In this document: one piece after another, positions 1 to 5,495 of the stretch
Layout: each line of letters starts with the position of its first letter
How positions within the stretch are numbered: the first letter of the stretch is position 1
NCBI GenBank assembly: GCA_913056375.1
Contig: CAJXNF010000219.1
Span: forward strand, 1 to 5,495
Direction of reading: 5' to 3'
DNA from: an uncultured Pseudomonadota bacterium
GTDB lineage: Bacteria; SAR324; NAC60-12
DNA length: 5,495 bases
Program-made: the position numbers and the translations under genes
The notes under the pieces: model-generated
What the model was told of the DNA's origin: nothing
Databases searched by the model: none
The model's input: the letters and a program-made list of their open reading frames with translations, nothing else

Positions 1-751
1 CGATGACCATGGTCTCATCGGCCCCGCCCAGGGCGTCGAGCGCATTGAAGATGGTCTGGATGCAGGCGTCCATGTAAGCAATTTCACCGTCATATTGCGC
101 AACTACATAATCTTTGTCCGTAATGCCTGGTGGCATCCAGCTTTTGTGAAAATCTCGGAAGGGCTTAAACTTTAAAATAGGCTCCATTGACTTGTTATCA
201 GGCGCACATTCATCCCCATGGTAAAATAATCTCTCATAAGGTGCTGGCGGGAGATAAGGTGCATGTGGATCCATATGCCTCAAGAACAAAAGGAATGGTT
301 GCTCAGCTTCCAACAATTCCTTAAGCCTGGGGATCGCCACATCATTTAATTTTTCTGCTTTGTGCAGTCGCCCCTCGTCCCAGCTCCCCCATGCGGGATA
401 GTCCAAGTATTCGTCAAAGCCCCTTGAGCTGGGATTCCCTGTAAATCCAACGCAGCTCGTATAATAGCCGTGGTCTCTGAGTATCTCAGGCAGGGTCTTG
501 ATTTCCTCCCGAAGCTGGCCCTTGTGTCTTAGCGCTACTACCTGCGTATTGATCACATCGAACCCCGTCAACATGGACGCATATCCAGGAGTTGTGGGGA
601 TATTCGGGCTAAAATAGTTTTTAAAACATACCCCTTCACGGGCTATCTGATCGATGTGAGGAGAGGTATTGCGCGTGTAGCCATTACAGCCAAGGTGGTC
701 TGAACGCAGTGAATCGATTCCAAAGAATATGATGTTCTTTTTTTCGCCCAT
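1..751 (-). CDS. Sulfatase-like hydrolase (alkaline-phosphatase superfamily), N-terminal part, cut by window edge
   Basis: This reading frame is open from an ATG at 751 to the window edge and gives 250 residues; the C-terminal half is missing. Seen: an N-terminal beta-strand and metal-site segment IIFFGIDSLRSDHLG (residues 7-21, D13 as expected metal ligand), the signature region PTTPGYASMLTG (52-63), the histidine motif HMDPHAPYLPP (159-169) and YDGEIAYMD (220-228). All match the order seen in sulfatases. Known: sulfatases use Cys or Ser in C/S-x-P-x-R, converted to formylglycine. Here the aligned residues are T53, P55 and Y57, so the formylglycine signature is absent, and a Thr nucleophile as in phosphoethanolamine and LtaS-type transferases is possible. 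There is no signal peptide or membrane segment, so it is probably cytoplasmic. The start is supported by an in-frame TAG at 766-764 and a ribosome site 8 bases upstream. It is transcribed divergently from an ABC importer operon. Superfamily membership is sure; the reaction (sulfate, phosphate or phosphonate ester) is not. Confidence 0.9.
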   Translation of the reverse strand, partial: MGEKKNIIFFGIDSLRSDHLGCNGYTRNTSPHIDQIAREGVCFKNYFSPNIPTTPGYASMLTGFDVINTQVVALRHKGQLREEIKTLPEILRDHGYYTSCVGFTGNPSSRGFDEYLDYPAWGSWDEGRLHKAEKLNDVAIPRLKELLEAEQPFLLFLRHMDPHAPYLPPAPYERLFYHGDECAPDNKSMEPILKFKPFRDFHKSWMPPGITDKDYVVAQYDGEIAYMDACIQTIFNALDALGGADETMVI

Positions 752-758
752 TCTCTGA

Positions 759-765
759 TTCCTCT
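759..765 (-). promoter_or_regulatory. Ribosome binding site of the sulfatase-like gene
   Basis: On the minus strand this reads AGAGGAA, with the AGGA core ending 8 bases before the ATG at 751. An in-frame TAG overlaps it, so translation cannot start further upstream in this frame. It therefore decides the start. Confidence 0.7.
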
Positions 766-769
766 AGAT

Positions 770-781
770 AAATTCGAATTT
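770..781. repeat. Perfect 12-bp palindrome in the hydrolase leader
   Basis: AAATTCGAATTT is a perfect inverted repeat with no spacer, about 20 bases upstream of the hydrolase start codon and just before its ribosome site. It could be an operator for a dimeric regulator, or a chance result of AT-rich sequence. No matching regulator gene is in the window. Confidence 0.4.
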
Positions 782-793
782 TCGTCTACCCAT

Positions 794-808
794 TTTCCAT
801 GATGGAAA
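794..808. repeat. Perfect inverted repeat (7-1-7) in the hydrolase leader
   Basis: TTTCCAT-G-ATGGAAA has two 7-base arms around one central base. It lies between the candidate promoter of the hydrolase gene and its start codon. A one-base loop makes an RNA hairpin unlikely, so a DNA operator is the better reading, though no regulator can be named. Confidence 0.4.
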
Positions 809-849
809 GCTGATCCGATAACTTGGTTCTTCGGAAATGTTCGACGTGA

Positions 850-876
850 ATTATCGTATATGATATGTAGCGTCAA
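850..876 (-). promoter_or_regulatory. Candidate sigma-70-type promoter for the sulfatase-like gene
   Basis: On the minus strand a -35 box TTGACG (876-871, five of six consensus bases) is followed after 15 bases by GATAAT (855-850, five of six). The 15-base spacer is shorter than the usual 17. Transcription would start near 843 and give a leader of about 90 bases. An alternative pair is TTGAAA (890-885) with TATCAT (865-860), spaced 19. Assigned by eye only. Confidence 0.4.
852..865. promoter_or_regulatory. Candidate operator of GntR/FCD type in the divergent promoter region
   Basis: TATCGTATATGATA is a 14-bp inverted repeat with one mismatched pair (G856 against T861). Its core resembles the TNGTATACNA-type sites bound by GntR-family regulators of the FadR/FCD class. 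It overlaps the -10 box and spacer of the hydrolase promoter, so a bound repressor would block that promoter directly. Its distance of roughly 80-90 bp from the importer promoter also allows action there. The family assignment is inference from appearance, and no regulator gene is visible. Confidence 0.35.
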
Positions 877-942
877 CTTTTATTTTTCAATCAAGTTCTT
901 GAAATCTACATTGTCAGACAACTTACGTCTCACAAAAAAAGA

Positions 943-970
943 TTGCTTTTCTACCCTCAATTCATTTAAT
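943..970 (+). promoter_or_regulatory. Candidate sigma-70-type promoter for the ABC importer operon
   Basis: TTGCTT (943-948) and TTTAAT (965-970) are separated by 16 bases; the -10 box matches five of six consensus bases. Transcription would begin near 977 and give a leader of about 50 bases before the binding-protein start. An A-rich run (932-940) lies just upstream of the -35 box and could act as an UP-like element. Assigned by eye only. Confidence 0.45.
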
Positions 971-1013
971 AAGTGCCTTTTCGTACGTGGCTGGATTTCT
1001 CAAACCATGAAAG

Positions 1014-1020
1014 AGAAGGA
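1014..1020 (+). promoter_or_regulatory. Ribosome binding site of the solute-binding protein gene
   Basis: AGAAGGA lies 5 bases before the ATG at 1026. It is the only strong Shine-Dalgarno sequence in this operon, which fits the usual need for more binding protein than membrane components. Confidence 0.75.
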
Positions 1021-1025
1021 ACTTT

Positions 1026-2768
1026 ATGAAGTTGAATGAGTCCAAGCGGACGTCTGGTTGGCGTCGTTTTCTCAAGTACAGTAAGAAAATTGTTGGCGGG
1101 ACCACCCTGCTCTCTGCCCTCTGCCTAACGCCCTCCGCTGTTCTGGCTGGTGGGCATGGGCTGCCCAAGGATGCTGCACCCGCAGACCAGCAGGTACTCC
1201 GTGTACCCTGCGACAACACTCGCAATGAAGTGACTTTTGATTTCGCTGTAGCGGTTTATCAGCGCTACGAGTGTATTGCCGACCTCTTCCAGGACACCTT
1301 GGTGGATCTGGATAAGGACTTCAATGTCATTCCTGCTTCTGCAGAAAGTTGGTCGGTCGATGCCAGTGGAAAAGTCTGGACCTTTAAACTTCGCGAGGGC
1401 CTCCAGTGGAGTGATGGAACCCCCCTGACAGCGGCTGACTATGAAGCAACCTTCCGTTATTCAGCAGATCCATCGAGCGCTTGGGACTTTACGTGGTTCT
1501 ATTCGTTCATTGGAGCTGGTGGAATCAAGAACTGGAGCAAGGTAATTGCTGGTGAAATGCCCACCTCTGCACTAGGTATTCGGGCTGTTGATGACCTGAC
1601 ACTGGAAGTAGAAACCGAAGGAGTTTTCCCTCCACTGCCCGGTGTGATGAAGTTTGCCTTCTTGCTCTCCAAGAAAGCCCTGGAAGCACACGGACCCTAT
1701 TACAACAACGATCCTGACACCTCTGTCTCTGCCGGACCTTACGTGCTGACAGAGTTTGATCCAGGTAATCGAATCGTTGTGGAAGCCAACCCAAATTACA
1801 AAGGGTATCGTCCGGCTCGTTTGCAACGGATCGAGGGCATCTACATGTCTCCAGCAACCTTCTTCACTGCGTTCCAACAGGGTGAAGTTGATACGGTCCC
1901 TTATGAGCGGCTGACTCCAGCAGACTTCAAGGTCATTGAGAGTGATCCCGTGTTGAAGAACAACTATCTCCGCCATTTTGGAGATTTCCGTACGGATTAT
2001 CTGCTCTTCGATACCTACACGGCCCCCTTCAATGATCTGAATGTTCGCAAAGCCTTCGCCTACGCCTTGGATCGTGATGCCATCGTCAAGAACGTCTATG
2101 GTGAGATCAAAGCGATGCCTGCGCATTCCATGTTGATGCCGGGTTACCCTGCTTCTGATACCAAGGGTGAGTTGAAACAATACCAGACCTTCGACTGCCC
2201 GAAGGCCAAGAAGCACCTGGCTGACGCAGGCTATCCTGATGGGAAAGGGTTCCCAGCTCAGGAGATGTGGCTTCGTGGAGAGGGTCCGGCAATGAGCGCG
2301 GTCTATCAGGCTTCTGCCGCTTCGATTGCACAGTGCCTGAACATCAAGATTGAGGTTTCCAACAAGGACGGAAAGGTCTACATGGATGCCCTCAACGCCA
2401 AACCGACCCAGCTGACATTGGGCGCTGTCTCCTACGGAATGGACTTCTTGGATCCAGCTAATCTTTTGGGAATTTGGGTTTCTTCAGGACGACACTCCTG
2501 GACAAACGAAAAGTTTGACAGCATGGTGGCTGAAGCCAGTAACCTAGTGGGAGATGACAAGAAGCGGGAGCAGATGTTCCGTGATGCCCAAAAGATTCTG
2601 GTTGACGATGTTGGTGGAGTCTTTATTGCCCATCGCTGGCAGGGAGACTTGTTCAAGCCGTATGTCCAGGGAGACAGCTTCCGTGTACCAGACTCCAATG
2701 GAATTTCTGGAAAGCACTGGGGTAACGATTGGTACTGGGGTAACGTTTACATCAGCAATGCGAAGTAA
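1026..2768 (+). CDS. Periplasmic solute-binding protein of a peptide/nickel-class ABC importer (SBP_bac_5 family)
   Basis: This 580-residue protein should capture the substrate in the periplasm and deliver it to the permeases encoded downstream. A Sec signal peptide is visible: a basic n-region (R13 R14, K17, K20 K21), a hydrophobic stretch at about 22-40 and a likely cut after AVLA at residue 41. There is no lipobox, so the mature protein should be soluble. Family landmarks follow in order: PASAESW followed by VWTFKLREGLQWSDGTPLTA (GT at 131-132), SAGPYVL (235-241), NPNYKG (255-260), NVRKAFAYALDRDAI (339-353) and MDFLDPANLL near the C-terminal third. It is slightly longer than many relatives (about 500-540). 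The mature protein contains cysteines at C62 and C83 and two more later. The ATG follows a good ribosome site. The family covers dipeptides, oligopeptides, nickel, glutathione, sugars and opines, so the ligand cannot be read from the sequence. First gene of the operon, 40 bases before the permease gene. Confidence 0.95.
   Translation: MKLNESKRTSGWRRFLKYSKKIVGGTTLLSALCLTPSAVLAGGHGLPKDAAPADQQVLRVPCDNTRNEVTFDFAVAVYQRYECIADLFQDTLVDLDKDFNVIPASAESWSVDASGKVWTFKLREGLQWSDGTPLTAADYEATFRYSADPSSAWDFTWFYSFIGAGGIKNWSKVIAGEMPTSALGIRAVDDLTLEVETEGVFPPLPGVMKFAFLLSKKALEAHGPYYNNDPDTSVSAGPYVLTEFDPGNRIVVEANPNYKGYRPARLQRIEGIYMSPATFFTAFQQGEVDTVPYERLTPADFKVIESDPVLKNNYLRHFGDFRTDYLLFDTYTAPFNDLNVRKAFAYALDRDAIVKNVYGEIKAMPAHSMLMPGYPASDTKGELKQYQTFDCPKAKKHLADAGYPDGKGFPAQEMWLRGEGPAMSAVYQASAASIAQCLNIKIEVSNKDGKVYMDALNAKPTQLTLGAVSYGMDFLDPANLLGIWVSSGRHSWTNEKFDSMVAEASNLVGDDKKREQMFRDAQKILVDDVGGVFIAHRWQGDLFKPYVQGDSFRVPDSNGISGKHWGNDWYWGNVYISNAK
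2716..2745 (+). repeat. Exact 12-base direct repeat inside the binding-protein gene
   Basis: ACTGGGGTAACG occurs at 2716-2727 and 2734-2745, exactly six codons apart and in the same frame. It encodes two copies of an aromatic-Trp-Gly-Asn unit (HWGN, then YWGN) near the C-terminus. It could be a small internal duplication or a chance result of the repeated peptide. Confidence 0.6.
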
Positions 2769-2808
2769 ACGGAAATCCAGACTCAAACCTGATTGGGGTT
2801 AAGACGAT

Positions 2809-3774
2809 ATGCTAGGTTACATTTGTGGGAGAATTCTTGCGTTGATGATGATTCTCCTTGCTGTGTCCGTAATCGTCTTTTCCCTGATGCACTCCGTTCC
2901 GGGCGGTCCATTCGATGAACGAAAGGGCCGCCTCCCTCCGGCCGCAAAGGCCAATATTCTCAAGAAGTACGGCTTGGATCAGCCCGTCTGGAAGCAGTAC
3001 ATCAATTACATGAGCCATGCGGTTCGCTTCGATTTCGGTATCCCCTACCAACGTCCTCATACGACTGTCGCCAAGTTGATTGGTAAGTCCTGGGCCATTA
3101 CGGTTCAGGTCGGACTTACGACGATTGTCGTTGCCTTTGGATTCGGCATCTTAGCTGGAATTTATGCTGCCTATCATCAGAACTCCTGGGTCGACACGCT
3201 GGTCACCTTTGTTTCCAGTTTAGGGGTCACTGTGCCCAATTTCGTGGTGGCGATGTGGCTAATTCTGATCTTTGCTGTCTCCCTTGATTGGCTACCCATG
3301 GGGGGCTGGGGTTCTTCTGGTCAATGTTTGATCGACAAGTATTTCTGTACGGACTGGATCCTACCCGTGGTTGCCTATGCAATTGCACCGATGGCTATCG
3401 TGGCCCGCTACACCCGAGCCAGCATAGTCGAGGTGATGGGTGAAGATTATGTCCGCACAGCCAGGGCCAAGGGACTCTCTGAGGTCAAAGTGATGCGCAA
3501 GCACGTCTTCCGCAATGCCCAGATCCCAATGGTCACTGCTCTTGGAACTGAGATCCCCAACCTGATCACAGGAAGTATCTTCATTGAATCGACCTTCCGC
3601 ATCAACGGTCTCGGCAAGTACTTTGTCACAAGTACGCTGAATAGGGACTATCCAATGATCATGGCCACCTTCCTCCTCGTTGCTTTTCTTTGGGGAATTC
3701 TTTATCTGCTGACGGACATCGCCTACACCATGATTGACCCACGGGTTCGTCTGGGCGCCAAATCGCTTTCCTAA
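2809..3774 (+). CDS. ABC importer permease, DppB/OppB type
   Basis: This 321-residue inner-membrane protein forms one half of the translocation channel. The pattern is typical of the family: a first membrane helix at about 9-28 followed by MHSVPGGPFD, a periplasmic segment with the KYGLDQPVWKQYINY motif, and five more hydrophobic segments at roughly 98-121, 133-160, 183-201, 242-265 and 283-306. The cytoplasmic EAA loop, which docks on the ATPase, is DYVRTARAKGLSEVKVMRKH (213-232). The C-terminal DPRVRLG ending is also typical. A periplasmic loop before the fourth helix carries two cysteines (C173 and C180). The start ATG has only a weak Shine-Dalgarno (GGGG 2795-2798, 10 bases away). Length is normal. 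Dpp, Opp, App, Gsi and Nik permeases cannot be told apart here, so no symbol is given. Confidence 0.95.
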   Translation: MLGYICGRILALMMILLAVSVIVFSLMHSVPGGPFDERKGRLPPAAKANILKKYGLDQPVWKQYINYMSHAVRFDFGIPYQRPHTTVAKLIGKSWAITVQVGLTTIVVAFGFGILAGIYAAYHQNSWVDTLVTFVSSLGVTVPNFVVAMWLILIFAVSLDWLPMGGWGSSGQCLIDKYFCTDWILPVVAYAIAPMAIVARYTRASIVEVMGEDYVRTARAKGLSEVKVMRKHVFRNAQIPMVTALGTEIPNLITGSIFIESTFRINGLGKYFVTSTLNRDYPMIMATFLLVAFLWGILYLLTDIAYTMIDPRVRLGAKSLS

Positions 3775-3782
3775 ATCTACCC

Positions 3783-4658
3783 TTGAGTAACTCCACACCA
3801 ACCAGACGTAGCTTTCTGAAGGATGCCATTCGGCGTTTTTCCCAGAACAGATTAGCTTTGCTCGGCTTGTTTCTCGTGGGATTTATTCTGTTCTTAGCAC
3901 TCTTTGCGGATCTGCTCTCCCCCTTTGCTTACGACCGAGTCTACTTTGATCGGGTGTTGCTGATGCCTTTTGATCACCCAGAGCATCCACTTGGTACTGA
4001 TGAGGTCGGTCGTGACTATCTGAGTCGTCTGATTTACGGGGCTCGTACTTCAATGATGGTCAGTCTCTCCGTGCAGTTGATCGCACTGGCCATCGGGCTA
4101 CCGATTGGAGCGCTGGCAGGCTATTTTGGGGGCGCCTTCGACTTTGTGATTTCAAGAATCATTGACATCATGACTGCCTTTCCAGCCTTGCTCTTCACCA
4201 TCCTGATCATTTCCGTCCTGGGTGGAGGGATGCTGACCATCATCGTAGCCCTGAGCATCACCAGTTGGATTGTCATTGCCCGTATCACCCGGGCCCAAAT
4301 CTTGACCCTACGCGAACAAGAATACTGCACTGCTGCCCGAGGCATCGGTGCATCGGAATGGCGCATCCTCTTTCGACATCTACTACCTAACGCCATGAGC
4401 CCGATCCTGATTGCCGTTAGCTTGGGGATCCCAACGGCGATTTTTGCGGAAGCTGGACTGAGCTTTTTAGGGTTGGGGGTCAACGATCCAATTGCGAGCT
4501 GGGGGAAAATGGTTGGGGCCAGCAATGCCTATGTTCGGGTCTATTGGCATCTCGCATTATTGCCCACCTTAGCCATTGCGCTAACCATGCTGGGCTTTTC
4601 CTTTCTGGGAGACGGCTTACGAGATGCACTGGACCCCAAACAAAAGATTCGGGTGTGA
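3783..4658 (+). CDS. ABC importer permease, DppC/OppC type
   Basis: This 291-residue inner-membrane protein is the partner channel subunit. Seen: an N-terminal RRFSQNRLALLGL segment leading into helix 1 (about 24-45), as in the OppC_N domain; the hallmark HPLGTDEVGRDYLSRLIYGA (68-87); several further membrane segments; the EAA loop YCTAARGIGASEWRILFRHL (181-200); and the family ending GFSFLGDGLRDALDPK. The start is TTG at 3783. It is the first start codon after an in-frame TGA at 3735, no ATG or GTG lies in frame nearby, and beginning later would remove helix 1. No Shine-Dalgarno is visible before it. It lies 8 bases after the DppB-type stop, so translation is probably coupled. The N-terminus contains TRRSFLK, which looks like a twin-arginine signal but is better explained by the basic N-terminus of this family. 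Confidence 0.94.
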   Translation: MSNSTPTRRSFLKDAIRRFSQNRLALLGLFLVGFILFLALFADLLSPFAYDRVYFDRVLLMPFDHPEHPLGTDEVGRDYLSRLIYGARTSMMVSLSVQLIALAIGLPIGALAGYFGGAFDFVISRIIDIMTAFPALLFTILIISVLGGGMLTIIVALSITSWIVIARITRAQILTLREQEYCTAARGIGASEWRILFRHLLPNAMSPILIAVSLGIPTAIFAEAGLSFLGLGVNDPIASWGKMVGASNAYVRVYWHLALLPTLAIALTMLGFSFLGDGLRDALDPKQKIRV

Positions 4659-4660
4659 AT

Positions 4661-5495
4661 ATGGATGAGGCCCTGTTAGAAGTCGAAGATCTCCACGTTC
4701 ACTTTCCCACCCCAGATGGGGTTGTGCAGGCTGTCAATGGAATCAGTTACAGTTTGGGCAAACAGGAGATTCTGGCGATCGTTGGCGAAAGTGGTTCGGG
4801 CAAGAGTGTTGGGGTACTCTCGCTGCTGCGCCTGATTCCAACTCGGGATTGCGAAGTCCAAGGGAGTGTTCACTTTGAAGGTCGCGACCTCCTCCAGTTG
4901 AGTGATGCAGAGATGCGAGAGCTACGGGGAAATCGAATTGCGATGGTTTTTCAGGATCCGATGACATCCCTGAATCCTGTCTTGCGCATCGGCGATCAAA
5001 TCCAGGAATCGATCATTGAACATCAGGGAATTTCTGAAAAGGTCGCCAAAAGCAGAGCAATTGAACTGTTAGAATTGGTAGGCATCCCTGAGGCAGAAAA
5101 ACGTTATCGTCACTACCCCCATCAATTTTCCGGAGGTATGCGACAACGAATCATGATCGCCGCTGGACTCGCTTGTGAGCCATCCGTTTTGATTGCCGAT
5201 GAACCAACAACCGCGTTGGACGTGACCATTCAGGCCCAGATTATTGATCTGGTCAAAAAACTGCGTCGAGAGATTGGGATGTCTGTGATCTGGATCACAC
5301 ATGATTTAGGAATTGTTGCTGGCCTGGCAGATCGGGTAGCCGTGATGTATGCAGGAAAAATTGTGGAGTTTGCTCCCGTTGATCAACTCTTCAAAACGCC
5401 GCAACATCCTTACAGCAGAGGGCTCCTGAATTCTTTGCCCCGGTTGGACACTCGCTCCGAAAAACCTCTTGAAGCGATTGAAGGGCTTCCCCCGA
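4661..5495 (+). CDS. ABC importer ATPase, DppD/OppD type, 3' end cut by window edge
   Basis: The first 278 residues are present and the frame is still open at the edge. It powers import by ATP hydrolysis on the cytoplasmic face. Nucleotide-binding motifs are intact and in order: Walker A GESGSGKS (42-49), Q-loop VFQDPMTSLNP (Q98), signature FSGGMRQR (156-163), Walker B VLIADEP (D180, catalytic E181), D-loop ALD and the switch histidine in ITHDL (H214). The C-terminal extension begins with QHPYSRGLL (HPY at 249-251), the start of the oligo_HPY region found in Dpp/Opp-type ATPases; the sequence ends at GLPP. In many relatives cysteines just beyond this point bind an iron-sulfur cluster, but that part is not in the window. 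The ATG lies 2 bases after the DppC-type stop, with only a weak ribosome site. A paired DppF-type ATPase is expected next. Confidence 0.95.
   Translation, partial: MDEALLEVEDLHVHFPTPDGVVQAVNGISYSLGKQEILAIVGESGSGKSVGVLSLLRLIPTRDCEVQGSVHFEGRDLLQLSDAEMRELRGNRIAMVFQDPMTSLNPVLRIGDQIQESIIEHQGISEKVAKSRAIELLELVGIPEAEKRYRHYPHQFSGGMRQRIMIAAGLACEPSVLIADEPTTALDVTIQAQIIDLVKKLRREIGMSVIWITHDLGIVAGLADRVAVMYAGKIVEFAPVDQLFKTPQHPYSRGLLNSLPRLDTRSEKPLEAIEGLPP

Larger units (their letters stand above)
1026..5495 (+). other. Peptide/nickel-class ABC importer operon (binding protein, permease, permease, ATPase)
   Basis: Four co-directional genes are spaced 40, 8 and 2 bases apart, with no convincing terminator or new promoter between them. 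The order matches the common dppABCD arrangement, and the unit continues past the right edge. Its substrate is not evident; the only genomic clue in view is the divergent sulfatase-like gene. Confidence 0.85.

Noticed and set aside
643..876. Minus-strand open frame covering the start of the sulfatase-like gene and the spacer
   Set aside because: It reads the conserved sulfatase N-terminus in the wrong frame, whereas the frame starting at 751 carries every family motif.
885..904. Inverted repeat TTTCAA-N8-TTGAAA, and the overlapping TCAAG-TT-CTTGA, in the spacer
   Set aside because: The arms are short, the alternatives overlap one another and the surroundings are AT-rich; not distinguishable from chance.
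1007..1039. Ten-codon upstream reading frame overlapping the binding-protein start
   Set aside because: It starts at an ATG without a ribosome site and runs in another frame across the strong ribosome site of the real gene; nothing supports translation.
1113..1126. Possible lipoprotein signal around C33 of the binding protein
   Set aside because: The residues before the cysteine are S-A-L, and Leu at -1 does not fit a lipobox; a standard Sec cut after residue 41 fits better.
1572..2216. Long open frame on the minus strand within the binding-protein gene
   Set aside because: It lies wholly opposite a well-supported gene, has no recognisable domain, and is explained by the codon pattern of the plus-strand gene.
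2554..2802. Plus-strand open frame overlapping the end of the binding-protein gene and the following gap
   Set aside because: It is out of frame with the real gene over nearly all its length, and the composition and sequence show no domain; it is a shadow frame.
2786..2818. Possible terminator or attenuator hairpin between the binding-protein and permease genes
   Set aside because: Only 4-5 base arms can be paired (AACC with GGTT, or AACCT with AGGTT across the start codon), with no U-run; too weak to call.
3798..3824. Perfect twin-arginine motif TRRSFLK at the N-terminus of the DppC-type permease
   Set aside because: The hydrophobic stretch starts more than ten residues later and is the family's first membrane helix. 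OppC_N-type proteins usually have basic, aromatic N-termini of this kind, so Tat export is unlikely.

Overview
The window reads as ordinary Gram-negative chromosomal DNA of roughly balanced base composition. It holds two divergent transcription units separated by a 274-bp AT-rich spacer. The phylum cannot be fixed from this sequence. A secreted, non-lipidated solute-binding protein indicates an organism with a periplasm, and a free-living, possibly marine, proteobacterium-like source is a guess from gene content only. There is no RNA gene, CRISPR array, insertion sequence or other sign of mobility.

Left part (1-751, minus strand): the N-terminal 250 residues of a sulfatase / alkaline-phosphatase superfamily hydrolase, cut by the window edge. 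It has no signal peptide, so it should act in the cytoplasm. Its most distinctive trait is a threonine where canonical sulfatases carry the Cys or Ser that is matured to formylglycine; the flanking Ser and Arg of the signature are also replaced. It is therefore probably not a classical formylglycine sulfatase.

Spacer (752-1025): candidate promoters face both ways. An imperfect palindrome of GntR/FCD-operator appearance overlaps the promoter of the hydrolase, and two short perfect palindromes lie in the hydrolase leader.

Right part (1026-5495, plus strand): a tightly packed operon of the dipeptide/oligopeptide/nickel ABC importer class. In order it encodes a periplasmic binding protein (family SBP_bac_5), a DppB-type permease, a DppC-type permease and a DppD-type ATPase whose 3' end is cut off by the window. 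A second, DppF-type ATPase would be expected just beyond the edge. Only the binding-protein gene has a strong ribosome binding site. The permease and ATPase genes have weak or no Shine-Dalgarno sequences, and the DppC-type gene appears to start with TTG, which suggests translational coupling.

How they may work together: the binding protein captures a small solute in the periplasm, the two permeases and ATPase(s) import it, and the divergent cytoplasmic hydrolase could cleave a sulfate, phosphate or phosphonate ester in the imported compound. The link rests on divergent arrangement and shared regulatory DNA only. The substrate is unknown. I see no evidence for a wholly new type of system; the unusual hydrolase active site is the most interesting item.
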